Source of the DNA: FEN-299 sp963727765
GTDB lineage: Bacteria > Acidobacteriota > Vicinamibacteria > Vicinamibacterales > Fen-181
Direction: 5' to 3'
DNA length: 64,000 bases
Assembly (NCBI GenBank): GCA_963727765.1
Contig: CAVSGZ010000008.1
Span: 558,001-622,000 of the forward strand
In this document: piece by piece, positions 1-8,604 of the stretch
Layout: each line of letters begins with the position of its first letter
How positions within the stretch are numbered: the stretch's first letter is position 1
The notes under the pieces: model-generated
Database searches by the model: none
The model's input: only the letters and a program-made list of their open reading frames with translations
What the model was told of the DNA's origin: nothing
Position numbers and translations under genes: made by a program

Positions 1-2790
1 AGCAGCCTGCTGTCCTGGTACATCGAGGCGCTCTGGTTCGACTCGCTCGGCTTCGGTGACGTCTTCTGGAAGACGCTCGAACTGAAGTCCGCGCTCTTCT
101 GCGGGTTCACCCTCGTCACGTTCCTCATCGTCTTCGCGGCGCTCTCCTTGCTGAAGCCGCCGCCGCTCGGAAGCCGCATCCTCTACGTGAACGGGCAGCC
201 CGTTCCGCTCTCCCTGCAGCCGGTGGTCCGCGCCGCCACCTGGGGCGTGGCGCTCGTCGTCGCGCTGGGCGCCGGATCGGGAATGATGGCGGAGTGGACG
301 ACGTTCGTGCAGTATCTGCACGCGCCGGCCGCGGCCGGCGCGTCGGCGTTGGCGGACCCGATCTTCGGCCGGCCGGTGGCGTTCTACCTCTTCATCCTGC
401 CGGTCTGGCAGCTCATCGCCACCTGGCTGACCACCATCGCCCTGGTCATCTTCGTGGCGGCGGTGCTGGTCCTGGTGCTGACCGGCGCTGACAACCCCGT
501 CGCGCTGACCGGCCTGCGCACCCGCCGGCCCGCGTATCGAGGCGTGTCGTACGCCGCCGCGCTGCTGCTGCTCGTCATGGCGGCGCGCGTCTGGTTGTCG
601 CGGTTCGATTTCCTGTTCGACGATCACACGGTGTACTCGGGCGCCGGGTACACCGAGGCCCACATCCTGATTCCGGGTCTGCTCCTCGTCGCGCTGGCGC
701 TGGTTGTCGGCGTCGCAATCGCGCTCTTCAACGCGATCGGCCCGCGCAAGCTCGTGACGCTGCTCGCGGCACTGGCGCCGGTCGTCGTGGTCTACGTCGG
801 CCTCACCGTCGTGTCGTGGTACGTGGGCGGCTTCGTCGTCAAGCCAAACCAGCTCGTGCGGGAACGGCCGTACATCGCCCGCAACATCGAATTCACGACC
901 CGGGCGTTCAACCTGTCGGGCGTGCAGCAGAAACCCTTCCCGGCCGACAGCGGCCTGGCAGCGGTCGATTTCGCGCACAACAGCGCGACGGTCGAGAACA
1001 TCCGGCTCTGGGACTGGCGGGCCCTGCAGGACACGCTGCGGCAGATCCAGGAGATCCGCACCTACTACGATTTCCCGGACATCGACATCGACCGCTACCG
1101 CATCGGCGGGCGCGTGCGCCAGGTCATGGTGGCGGCGCGCGAACTGAACGTCGACAAGCTCCCGGAGAGCAGCCGCAACTTCATCAACGAAAAGCTGATT
1201 TACACGCACGGCTACGGCGTGACCATGAACCCGGTGAACGGGTTCACCCCCGAAGGGCTGCCCGAGTTCATTCTGAAGGACATGCCGGTTGAGAGTTCCG
1301 CGCCGGAGATCAAGGTCACCCGCCCCGAGATCTACTTCGGCCAGCTCACCAACACCGACGTCTACGTGAAGACGCGGCAGAAGGAGTTCAACTACCCCCA
1401 GGGGGAGAGCAATGCCTTCGCCTCCTACGAAGGGAAGGGAGGCATCGTCATCGGCTCGTTCGGGCGCCGGCTGCTGCTGGCGGCGAGCCGCGGGGGAGCT
1501 GACCTCTCGAAGCTACCCTTCAGCGACGACATCACGCCCGACAGCCGCCTGCTGATGCGCCGGAACATCCGCGAGCGCGTGCGCGTCCTTGCGCCGTTCC
1601 TCACCTTCGACCCCGATCCCTACATCGTCGTCAGCGCCGAGGGCCGGCTGTTCTGGCTCATGGACGGCTACACGATGTCGGACATGTTCCCCTACGCCCG
1701 GCACTACCGCGTGGGCGACGCGGCGGTGAGCTACGTGCGCAACAGCGTGAAGGCGATGGTGGACGCCTACGACGGCACCGTCACCTTCTACGTGTTCGAC
1801 GACGAGGACCCGATCATCGCGTGCTACCGCCGGATGTTCCCCACGCTGTTCGTGGACGGCAGCCGGATGGCGGCCGACGTGCGGGCGCACGTGCGCTACC
1901 CGGAGCTGATGTTGAAGGCGCAGGCCACGGCGTACAGCCTGTACCACATGCGGGATCCCGAGGTGTTCTACAACCGCGAGGACCTGTGGAGCGTGGCGAG
2001 CGAGGTGTCGCTCAGCGAGGACCGCGAGCAGATCACGCGGCCGCTCGACCCGAACTACGTACTGATGACGCTGCCCGGCGAAGAGACCGCATCGGGTGAG
2101 AAGGCGCTTGAGTTTGTCGAGATCCTGCCGTTCACGCCGTCGAACCGGAACAACCTCATCGGCTGGATTGCCGGCCGCAGCGACGGGGCGGATTACGGGA
2201 CGACGGTCGTCTACGACTTCCCGAAGAGCCGGCTGGTGGACGGGCCGCTGCAAATCGAGGCGCGCATCGACCAGAACCCGCAGCTCTCCTCGCAGCTGAC
2301 GCTCTGGAACCAGCAGGGTTCCCACGTCAGGCGCGGCAGCCTGCTCGTGATTCCGATCGGCCGCGGGCTGCTCTACGCGAAGCCGATCTACCTGCAGGCC
2401 GAGCGCAGCCCGATGCCGCAGCTGAGGCTGGTCGTTCTCGCCTTGCAGGATCAGCTCGGCTACGGGCCGACGTTCGAGGCCGCCATGAGCAACCTCCTCG
2501 GCGGAGGCGAGGCGTCTCCCGGACAGGCCGGGGGGACCGGCACGTGGGAAATGGGCGGCGCAGGAGCGCAGACACCGGCAGCGGGACAGCCGGTCGCCGC
2601 GCCGGTGGTCGGTGGACTGCCGCCAGGCACCGTCATCTCGCCGGCCGTCCAGACGCTCATCGATCAGGCGGCGCGCGACCTGGCCGATTACCAGCGGCTG
2701 ACGGCGGAAGGCAGGCTCGGGGAAGCGGGCCAGCGTCTCGAATCGCTGAAGAGGACTCTCGAACGACTCAAGAAGGAGCAGCGCCCATAG
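1..2790 (+). CDS. UPF0182 (COG1615) family membrane protein, 5' end outside the window
   Basis: The frame is open from base 1 and the first visible residues (SSLLSWYIEALWFDSLGFGD) match the W-L-W-F-x-S-L-G region near the N-terminus of UPF0182 proteins, so the true start lies upstream. 929 residues are visible. The first third has about six hydrophobic membrane segments. The rest is a large soluble, presumably extracytoplasmic domain with family-like stretches (YDFPDIDIDRY, LTNTDVYVKTRQKEFNYP, FMPFTP-like ILPFTPSNR). The C-terminal tail has a Gly/Ala/Pro-rich spacer and a short charged helix. The family's function is unknown. The gene stands alone: 200 bases separate it from the next gene. 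Family assignment is confident; role is not. Confidence 0.88.
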   Translation, partial: SSLLSWYIEALWFDSLGFGDVFWKTLELKSALFCGFTLVTFLIVFAALSLLKPPPLGSRILYVNGQPVPLSLQPVVRAATWGVALVVALGAGSGMMAEWTTFVQYLHAPAAAGASALADPIFGRPVAFYLFILPVWQLIATWLTTIALVIFVAAVLVLVLTGADNPVALTGLRTRRPAYRGVSYAAALLLLVMAARVWLSRFDFLFDDHTVYSGAGYTEAHILIPGLLLVALALVVGVAIALFNAIGPRKLVTLLAALAPVVVVYVGLTVVSWYVGGFVVKPNQLVRERPYIARNIEFTTRAFNLSGVQQKPFPADSGLAAVDFAHNSATVENIRLWDWRALQDTLRQIQEIRTYYDFPDIDIDRYRIGGRVRQVMVAARELNVDKLPESSRNFINEKLIYTHGYGVTMNPVNGFTPEGLPEFILKDMPVESSAPEIKVTRPEIYFGQLTNTDVYVKTRQKEFNYPQGESNAFASYEGKGGIVIGSFGRRLLLAASRGGADLSKLPFSDDITPDSRLLMRRNIRERVRVLAPFLTFDPDPYIVVSAEGRLFWLMDGYTMSDMFPYARHYRVGDAAVSYVRNSVKAMVDAYDGTVTFYVFDDEDPIIACYRRMFPTLFVDGSRMAADVRAHVRYPELMLKAQATAYSLYHMRDPEVFYNREDLWSVASEVSLSEDREQITRPLDPNYVLMTLPGEETASGEKALEFVEILPFTPSNRNNLIGWIAGRSDGADYGTTVVYDFPKSRLVDGPLQIEARIDQNPQLSSQLTLWNQQGSHVRRGSLLVIPIGRGLLYAKPIYLQAERSPMPQLRLVVLALQDQLGYGPTFEAAMSNLLGGGEASPGQAGGTGTWEMGGAGAQTPAAGQPVAAPVVGGLPPGTVISPAVQTLIDQAARDLADYQRLTAEGRLGEAGQRLESLKRTLERLKKEQRP

Positions 2791-2991
2791 CCGGCCCGAG
2801 CGAGCCGGAAATAGCTGAGCTGGAGACGTCCTATCTTCTGCCGGGAAGTCGGCGTATTCTTGACTAAATGGGTTTTCATCAGGGCTTTCGCGGGCCTTCG
2901 GGTTGGTACCTCCCTTGCTCTGTGCCATATCAGGCCATCCCATTGCCGTGATCCCGTCAGCAGTACGGCGCGTCTTTGAAGCGAGGACGAC

Positions 2992-3843
2992 GTGCATCTG
3001 ATCCTGAGCAAAGAAATCCTGGCTCCCGACGTTGTTCGTTTCTGGGTCGAGGCGACGCCGGTGGCGCGCAAGCGTCGTCCGGGCCAGTTCGTGATCATCC
3101 GGCTGACCGAGGACGGCGAGCGGATTCCGCTCACGATTGCAGACGCCGATCCCTCGCGCGGCGCCATCTCGCTGATCGTGCAGGGGGTGGGCAAGTCCAC
3201 GCGCCAGCTGAACGCCATGGAGGCCGGCGACACCATTCTCGACGTCGCCGGGCCGCTCGGCTTGCCGACGCGGATCGAGCCGGGCCGCTCGGTCTGCTGC
3301 ATCGGCGGCGGCATCGGCACGGCCGTCGTGTATCCGATCGCCTGCGGCGTCAAGGCGCTCGGCGGCAGGGTCGTGGCGATCATCGGGGCGCGAACCCGCG
3401 ACCTGGTGATCCTCGAGGAAGATCTCCGTCGGGTGGCCGACCAGTGCGTGGTGACGACCGACGACGGGTCCTACGGGATGCATGGGCTCGTGACCGACGC
3501 GCTCAAGGGACTCCTGGAGGGGGGGCAGGTCTTCGACGAAGTCGTTGCGGTCGGCCCGCTGCCGATGATGCGGGCGGTCTGCGAGGCGACGCGGCCGCTC
3601 GGCGTCAAGACCATCGTCAGCCTCAACCCGATCATGATCGACGGCACAGGCATGTGCGGCGGGTGCCGCGTGACCGTGGGCGGGGAGCAGAAGTTCGTCT
3701 GCGTCGACGGCCCCGAGTTCGACGGGCACCAGGTCGATTTCGGGGAACTGTCGGCGCGGTTGAGGGCGTATCGCGACCAGGAAGCCGAGGCGATGGAGTG
3801 CTGCCGCCACCGCGCGGAGCGCCACACCGCCGGAGGCGAGTGA
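2992..3843 (+). CDS. nfnA: NfnA / SudB-type ferredoxin-NADP+ reductase subunit
   Basis: This 283-aa FAD and [2Fe-2S] subunit belongs to the NfnAB/sulfide dehydrogenase family. In characterised NfnAB it handles NADH in the flavin-based bifurcating reaction between NADH, NADPH and ferredoxin. The sequence shows an FNR-type FAD site (RIPLTIAD, residues 44-51), a nucleotide loop (CCIGGGIGT, 102-110) and a C-terminal cluster with D217, C222, C225 and C237. That matches the unusual Asp plus three Cys ligation known in NfnA. The GTG start at 2992 is the first start giving the conserved beginning MHLILSKEIL; there is no strong Shine-Dalgarno. It is followed after 8 bases by its partner nfnB, and the two form an operon. 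Confidence 0.85.
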   Translation: MHLILSKEILAPDVVRFWVEATPVARKRRPGQFVIIRLTEDGERIPLTIADADPSRGAISLIVQGVGKSTRQLNAMEAGDTILDVAGPLGLPTRIEPGRSVCCIGGGIGTAVVYPIACGVKALGGRVVAIIGARTRDLVILEEDLRRVADQCVVTTDDGSYGMHGLVTDALKGLLEGGQVFDEVVAVGPLPMMRAVCEATRPLGVKTIVSLNPIMIDGTGMCGGCRVTVGGEQKFVCVDGPEFDGHQVDFGELSARLRAYRDQEAEAMECCRHRAERHTAGGE

Positions 3844-3851
3844 GCGACGCT

Positions 3852-5288
3852 ATGGCAAAGAAGATCGGCCTGAAGACGAAGACGCCGATGCCGTGTGCGG
3901 ATCCACGCGAGCGCCGGCATACCTTTGGTGAAGTGGCGACCGGCTACACCGTCGAGATGGCGGTCCAGGAAGCCGATCGCTGCATCCAGTGCAAGAACCG
4001 GCCGTGCGTCGAAGGCTGCCCCGTCGGGATCGACATCCCCGGGTTCGTGGACGCGGTGGCCAAGGGCGACTTCCAGACGGCGTTTCACGTGCTCGGCGAC
4101 CGGAACGTGCTTCCCGCCATCTGCGGGCGCGTCTGCCCGCAGGAAGAGCAGTGCGAGAAGCTGTGCACGCTCGGCAAGAAGTTCGAGGCCGTGGCCATCG
4201 GCCGACTGGAGCGCTTCGTGGCCGATTTCGCCGCGCTTCACGGGCTCACCGATTCCACGCCGAGGCCGGCGCCGACGGGCCACAAGGTGGCGGTGGTCGG
4301 CTCGGGGCCGGCCGGCCTGACGGTGGCCGCCGATCTGGCCAAGCTCGGCCACGACGTGACGATCTTCGAGGCGCTGCACAAGACCGGCGGCGTCCTGATT
4401 TACGGGATCCCGGAATTCAGGCTTCCCAAGGCCATCGTCGAGCGGGAGATCAACGGCCTCAAGACGCTGGGGGTCGACATCAAGACCAACCACGTCATCG
4501 GCCGGACCTTCACCGTGGACGACCTGTTCGGTGAGCTGGGGTTCCAGGCCGTGTTCATCGCAACCGGGGCCGGGCTCCCGCATTTTCCGAAGATCCCGGG
4601 GGTCAACCTGATCGGCGTCTACTCGGCGAATGAGTACCTGACGAGGTCGAACCTCATGAAGGCCTACCGGTTTCCCGAGTCCGACACACCCGCCATCCGC
4701 GGCCGGAACGTGGCGGTGATCGGCGGCGGGAACACCGCCATGGACTCGATCCGGACCGCGCTCAGGCTCGGGGCTGAACACGCCTACTTGGTCTACAGGC
4801 GGTCGCGCACGGAGATGCCGGCCCGGGCCGAGGAGATCGAGCACGCGGAGGAGGAGGGGGTCGAGTTCCTGATGCTGACGGCGCCGACCGCGGTGCTCGG
4901 CGATGCGCAGTCGCGGGTGCGGGCGCTTCAGTGCGTCAAGATGGAGCTCGGCGAGCCCGACGCGTCCGGCCGCCGGAGCCCGGTGCCAATCCCGGGTTCG
5001 GAGTTCGACCTTGAGGTCGACGCCGTCGTGTTCGCCGTGGGCCAGGGCGCCAACCCTCTCATCCGCTCGACGACGCCCGATCTGCCGGTGAACAAGTGGG
5101 GCAACATCATTGCCGACCCGGCGACCGGGGCGACCAACAAGCGCGGTGTGTTCGCCGGCGGCGACATCGTGACCGGCGGCGCGACGGTCATCTCGGCCAT
5201 GGGCGCGGGCCGGCAGGCAGCCAAGGCGATCGACGCCTACCTGAAAGGGCTGGAAGCGCCAGCGCCGGAGGCCGGATCGGGCGCGTGA
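3852..5288 (+). CDS. nfnB: NfnB / glutamate-synthase-small-chain-like NADPH oxidoreductase
   Basis: This 478-aa FAD and two-[4Fe-4S] protein is the NADPH-binding, ferredoxin-interacting half of NfnAB. The N-terminus carries two cysteine groups (CIQCKNRPCVEGCP near residue 40 and CGRVCPQEEQCEKLC near 92). These are followed by an FAD GxGxxG loop (VVGSGPAGLTVA) and a second nucleotide-binding loop (VIGGGNTAMDS). The ATG at 3852 is chosen because GGAGG (3832-3836) precedes it and it yields MAKKIGLK. A GTG at 3840 overlapping the nfnA stop as GTGA is an alternative. GltD homologues form glutamate synthase with GltB, but no large subunit is nearby and the nfnA neighbour argues for a transhydrogenase. 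Confidence 0.85.
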   Translation: MAKKIGLKTKTPMPCADPRERRHTFGEVATGYTVEMAVQEADRCIQCKNRPCVEGCPVGIDIPGFVDAVAKGDFQTAFHVLGDRNVLPAICGRVCPQEEQCEKLCTLGKKFEAVAIGRLERFVADFAALHGLTDSTPRPAPTGHKVAVVGSGPAGLTVAADLAKLGHDVTIFEALHKTGGVLIYGIPEFRLPKAIVEREINGLKTLGVDIKTNHVIGRTFTVDDLFGELGFQAVFIATGAGLPHFPKIPGVNLIGVYSANEYLTRSNLMKAYRFPESDTPAIRGRNVAVIGGGNTAMDSIRTALRLGAEHAYLVYRRSRTEMPARAEEIEHAEEEGVEFLMLTAPTAVLGDAQSRVRALQCVKMELGEPDASGRRSPVPIPGSEFDLEVDAVVFAVGQGANPLIRSTTPDLPVNKWGNIIADPATGATNKRGVFAGGDIVTGGATVISAMGAGRQAAKAIDAYLKGLEAPAPEAGSGA

Positions 5289-5300
5289 TACGGGGCGGAA

Positions 5301-5346
5301 CTTGTGGACGGGTCGCTTGTGGACGGGCGCGCGATGCTGGTAGACT
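5301..5346 (+). promoter_or_regulatory. putative promoter with a duplicated -35 region
   Basis: TTGTGG (5317-5322) and TAGACT (5341-5346) are separated by 18 bases, a plausible sigma-70-like pair about 105 bases before the start at 5453. The 12-mer CTTGTGGACGGG occurs twice, at 5301-5312 and 5316-5327, a 15-base step that places a copy upstream of and over the -35 box. It is the only promoter-like spot between nfnB and the regulator/stn run. The call is inference from sequence only. Confidence 0.35.
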
Positions 5347-5452
5347 GCCGGCGCCTTCCCGGCCTGCGGCACCGGGGAAGACGCCGCTCCAGCGGGTCCG
5401 ACCAGCCAGCCGGCGTGTCCACTGCACGGCGGCGGGCCGAGGGAGGGGGTCG

Positions 5453-5995
5453 ATGATGGACCAGGGACGACCGGATCATCGGTATCAGATGGTGAACATC
5501 CGGTCCGGCTACGTGATTGTCGAGCACGAAGTCCACAGCCGGGCCATGCGATCCTACTTCTCACCCGAGCCGGTTCCCCCGATCGAAGAGTACCGGGAAG
5601 GGCCGCAGATCTGGAAGTTTACCGGGATGGCGCAGACGGTTCACTTCGATCTGCGGGACTGTGAGACTGGTGTCGTCACGGGATTCGACGACCTGATAGG
5701 GCTGGTGTCCTACACCGCCTGCCGGCACGACGGCGACATCTACCGCCTCGGGGAGCTGGCGCAGGAGCAGCGGATCTGGCTCTACGTCGCGGTGTCGCAC
5801 CGGCCCTCGACCGGCGCGCCGCGCGCCGAGTGGCTCGACAAGCTGCGCGTGCTGAACCGCTACTTCAACGAGCGCCTGCAGACGCCCAACAAGAAGATCC
5901 TGATCCTGCCGGACTACTTCGGGTTGCACGGGGAATTCAACCACGGGCAGATCATGGCCGACTTCGAACTCACGGCCATGGAGGTGGAAGCATGA
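5453..5995 (+). CDS. unknown 180-aa protein opening the stn regulatory cluster
   Basis: I do not recognise this protein. It is soluble with no signal peptide or membrane segment. It has aromatic-rich stretches (RSYFSPEPVPP, GPQIWKFTGMAQTVHFD) and one hydrophobic core (GLVSYTACRHDGD). Two Cys are visible, not in a metal-binding pattern. Start: ATG 5453 (ATG 5456 is equally possible), preceded by a purine-rich GGGAGGGGG at 5441-5449. Its stop overlaps the next start as ATGA, so it is probably co-translated with the DRTGG protein. Position suggests a component of the regulatory module that precedes HydBC-type subunits, but no function can be assigned. Confidence 0.7.
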   Translation: MMDQGRPDHRYQMVNIRSGYVIVEHEVHSRAMRSYFSPEPVPPIEEYREGPQIWKFTGMAQTVHFDLRDCETGVVTGFDDLIGLVSYTACRHDGDIYRLGELAQEQRIWLYVAVSHRPSTGAPRAEWLDKLRVLNRYFNERLQTPNKKILILPDYFGLHGEFNHGQIMADFELTAMEVEA

Positions 5996-6321
5996 CGACG
6001 AAGGAAGTCGCCGAGCGGCTCGAGTTGAAGGGGCTGACTCCGGTGTTCGACAAGCCGGTGACGGGCGTGTACATCTCGGACATGGTAAGCGACGTCATCG
6101 CCAACGCGAAGGCGGGGAACATCCTGATCACGCTCCAGGTCCACAACAACGTGATCGCCGCGGCAAATCTCGTGGACGTGGCTGCCATCGTGCTCACGCG
6201 GGGGCGCACGCCGGCGCCGGAGGCGACGGTCCTCGCGGAGAAGGCCGAGATCTCGATGTTCTCGACGCCGTTGGACAGCTGGCAGGTGGCGACCAAGCTG
6301 TACGAGGCGGGTATCCGGTAG
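5992..6321 (+). CDS. DRTGG-domain protein (first copy)
   Basis: This 109-aa protein consists essentially of one DRTGG domain, the ligand-binding module also found in HprK-like and phosphotransacetylase-associated proteins. The fold-diagnostic pattern is present: DMVSDVIANAKAGNILIT, then AAANLVDVAAIVLTRG, then ending STPLDSWQVATKLYEAG. The ligand is not known. Such stand-alone DRTGG proteins are regular companions of HydABC bifurcating-hydrogenase operons in Clostridia and Thermotogae, which fits here because NuoE/NuoF-like genes follow. The start overlaps the previous stop (ATGA). A second copy follows after 20 bases. Confidence 0.8.
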   Translation: MTTKEVAERLELKGLTPVFDKPVTGVYISDMVSDVIANAKAGNILITLQVHNNVIAAANLVDVAAIVLTRGRTPAPEATVLAEKAEISMFSTPLDSWQVATKLYEAGIR

Positions 6322-6341
6322 GCCGCCGCGGCCCACGCGTC

Positions 6342-6692
6342 ATGAAGCTGGAAGAAATCGCGCGTCTGCTCGACTGCCGCGTCATCTCGGGAGACGATCT
6401 GCTGGATGTCGACATCCGCAGCTGCTTCGCCGCGGACCTGATGAGCGACGTGCTGGCGTTCTCACGCTCGGGCGCGCTGCTGGTCACGGGGCTGGCGAGC
6501 GTGCAGTCGGTGCACGCGGCGGACGTCGCCGAGTTCAAGGGGATCCTGTTCGTGCACGACAAGCGCCCGGACCCGTCGGTGATCGCGATGGCGCAACAGA
6601 GAGGCCTGCCGCTGCTGAGCACGGGACGCTTCATGTTCGAGACCTGCGGCGTCCTGTTCAGCCATGGGCTGATGGCCGCCGAAGGGAAGTAG
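6342..6692 (+). CDS. DRTGG-domain protein (second copy)
   Basis: This 116-aa protein carries a divergent DRTGG-like domain. MKLEEIARLLDCRVISGDDLL is followed by CFAADLMSDVLAFSRSGALLVTG and a C-terminal RGLPLLSTGRFMFETCGVLF segment. The LxSTxRxMFETxG ending is typical of hydrogenase-operon copies. It is a paralogue of the preceding gene with low identity, so the two may form a heteromer or bind different ligands. No transmembrane or catalytic motif is seen. A 141-base gap follows before the next gene, the only sizeable gap in the run; it carries no recognisable gene. Confidence 0.75.
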   Translation: MKLEEIARLLDCRVISGDDLLDVDIRSCFAADLMSDVLAFSRSGALLVTGLASVQSVHAADVAEFKGILFVHDKRPDPSVIAMAQQRGLPLLSTGRFMFETCGVLFSHGLMAAEGK

Positions 6693-6833
6693 GCGGCTTC
6701 CGCCCGACCGGTCCCGCGGACACGACGGCGGGAAGCACGCCTGGCACGCTCGACACCAACAGCCCCGCGGAAACGGGGCGGAGCCGGGGTTCCGCGCTCT
6801 CCCCGCTGCGCCCCGGCGGCGAGTCGGACGCAC

Positions 6834-7280
6834 ATGGACGAAAAGGTGCTCTACAGCGAGCGGTACGTGATCACGGGCAACGACTTCGAGCACGGCGGCG
6901 AGGCGGCCGGGGCCGTCAAGGCGACGATGCGGGAGTTCGGGATCGACGCCGGGGCGATCCGCCGCCTGTCGATCGCCAACTTCGAGGCCGAGATGAACGT
7001 GATTATGTACGCCGAGTCGGCCGACCTCGTGTTCACCGTGACGCCCGCCGCCGCGTCGGTCGTGGTGACCGACCGGGGCCCCGGCATCCCGGATGTCGAC
7101 GTCGCCATGCGGGAAGGCTATTCGACCGCGACGGCCGAGATGCGCGCGCGGGGCTTCGGCGCCGGCATGGGGCTGCCCAACATCAAGCGCTCGACCGACT
7201 GGTTCGCCATCGAGTCGACGCCCGGCGTCGGGACGACGCTGCGCTACGGCGTGCGGATCGGGGAGGCCGCCGCGAAGTGA
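6834..7280 (+). CDS. RsbW/SpoIIAB-like serine kinase ATPase
   Basis: This 148-aa single-domain GHKL ATPase resembles anti-sigma-factor kinases. Visible motifs are an N-box-like helix (IANFEAEMNVIMYAESA), the G1 box DRGPGIPDVD and a glycine-rich G2 lid (RGFGAGMGLPNIKRSTD), with a final strand STPGVGTTLRYGV. There is no dimerisation/HisKA helix, which favours an RsbW-type kinase or switch protein over a full histidine kinase. The same class of gene is found next to DRTGG and hydrogenase-like genes in HydABC operons. No partner sigma factor or anti-anti-sigma protein is visible nearby. ATG at 6834. Confidence 0.8.
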   Translation: MDEKVLYSERYVITGNDFEHGGEAAGAVKATMREFGIDAGAIRRLSIANFEAEMNVIMYAESADLVFTVTPAAASVVVTDRGPGIPDVDVAMREGYSTATAEMRARGFGAGMGLPNIKRSTDWFAIESTPGVGTTLRYGVRIGEAAAK

Positions 7281-7302
7281 GACCGGGGATCCGCTGACGC
7301 TC

Positions 7303-8604
7303 ATGGCTGCACCACTCCACTCGATCGTCCGGGACGACACGCGCTGCGTGGGCTGCGTGGGCTGCTGCAAGGCCTGCCCGACCCGGGCGATCCGCGTCCG
7401 CGACGGCCGGCAGACGGTCAACGCCGCCCTGTGCATCGACTGCGGCGAGTGCATCCGGGCCTGCCCGCACGACGCGCTGAGCGCACGCACCTCCACGCCG
7501 TCCGACCTGGCCCGTTTCCGCCACACGGTGGCCATCCCGTCCACGGCGCTGTACTCGCAGTTCGGCGGGGGCGTCAGCCCCGAGCAGGTGGCCGGCGCGC
7601 TGCTCCGGACCGGCTTCAGCGCGTTCGACGACGTGTCGTGGATGTGCCAGATGGTGGGCGGCGCCGTCGACACCTACCTCTCGGAGTGTCAGGGCCCCTG
7701 GCCGAAGATCTCGGCCACGTGTCCTGCGGTCGTCCGCCTCATTCAGCAGCGCTACCCGGACCTGATTCCCCACGTGGTGCCCATCGAGACGCCCCGGGAG
7801 CTGACCGCGAAGATCGCGCGGCGCAAGGCGGCCGAGACCACGGGCCTGCCACCGGAGCAGATCGGCATCTTCTACATCACGCCGTGCACGGCGATCATGC
7901 AGTCGATTGTGAGCCCGGTCGGCCTGTCCGAGTCGTACTTCGACGGGGCGTTCTCGATCGCCGAATTGTACGGGCCGCTGCTCAGGGCCATCAAGGGAGG
8001 CTGCCCGCCGGTGTCGGAGGAGAGTTTCAACCACGGGGGGTTGCAGTGGGGACTGACCGGCGGCGAGAGCGCCGGCATGCGCAACCTCAACGGCCTGGCG
8101 GTGAGCGGCGTCGCGGAGGTCGTGCGGGTGTTCGACTCGATCGAGGCGGGGAAGTTCCAGGCGCTGGACTTCATCGAGGCCCACATCTGCCCGGACGGCT
8201 GCATCGGCGGGCAGTTGGTCGTGGAGAGCCGGCACTCGGCGCGCCACGCCCTGCAGGCCATCCTGGCGCGCGTCAGGGACCGGAGCGGGCGCGGGCCGGC
8301 GCGCCTGACCCAGGAGGAGAAGGTCCGCACGATGTTCCGCGAGCGCTTCTTCGACATGGAAGAGCAGATCCGGGCGAAGCCGCTGACGCGGGGCCCCGCC
8401 GACCTGCAGCACGCGATCCTGCTGCGGCAGGAGCGCGCCCGCGTGCTGTCGCTGCTGCCGCGGCGCGACTGCGCGGCCTGCGGCGCCCCCGACTGCGACA
8501 CCTTCGCCGGCGACGTGGTGACCGACCAGGCCGAGCTGCACGAGTGCGTGTTCCTGAAACTGCAACAACTGACGAATCCGCCGAAGGAGAACGGGCATGA
8601 GTAA
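7303..8604 (+). CDS. degenerate [FeFe]-hydrogenase-family iron-sulfur protein (HydS-like, probable sensor)
   Basis: 433 aa. The N-terminus has two [4Fe-4S] motifs (CVGCVGCCKACP and CIDCGECIRACP). The middle is an [FeFe]-hydrogenase large-subunit domain. The end is a four-Cys FeS domain (C390, C393, C398, C415). H-cluster motifs are altered. L1 reads ATCPAVV (C140; the proton-relay Cys of TSCCP is missing). L2 reads TPCTAIM (C195; the conserved Lys after TPCTA is Ile). L3 reads ICPDGCIGG (C296, C300). All four cubane-type Cys are kept, but residues needed for turnover are not, which fits sensory group C/D-like proteins. No hydE, hydF or hydG maturase is in the window. ATG 7303; it overlaps the next gene by 8 bases. 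Confidence 0.78.
   Translation: MAAPLHSIVRDDTRCVGCVGCCKACPTRAIRVRDGRQTVNAALCIDCGECIRACPHDALSARTSTPSDLARFRHTVAIPSTALYSQFGGGVSPEQVAGALLRTGFSAFDDVSWMCQMVGGAVDTYLSECQGPWPKISATCPAVVRLIQQRYPDLIPHVVPIETPRELTAKIARRKAAETTGLPPEQIGIFYITPCTAIMQSIVSPVGLSESYFDGAFSIAELYGPLLRAIKGGCPPVSEESFNHGGLQWGLTGGESAGMRNLNGLAVSGVAEVVRVFDSIEAGKFQALDFIEAHICPDGCIGGQLVVESRHSARHALQAILARVRDRSGRGPARLTQEEKVRTMFRERFFDMEEQIRAKPLTRGPADLQHAILLRQERARVLSLLPRRDCAACGAPDCDTFAGDVVTDQAELHECVFLKLQQLTNPPKENGHE

Noticed and set aside
2791..2991. Regulatory element or small gene before nfnA
   Set aside because: A TTGACT occurs at 2860-2865 but has no -10 partner at a proper distance, and no frame with a ribosome-binding site is present.
1513..3825. 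Long antisense open frame (770 codons) over the UPF0182 and nfnA genes
   Set aside because: Arg/His/Ala/Pro-rich translation with no family motif; both sense genes are clearly recognised. Long antisense frames are expected in such GC-rich coding DNA.
7303..8604. Catalytic [FeFe]-hydrogenase
   Set aside because: L1 and L2 motifs lack the proton-relay Cys and the conserved Lys; no maturase genes are in view.
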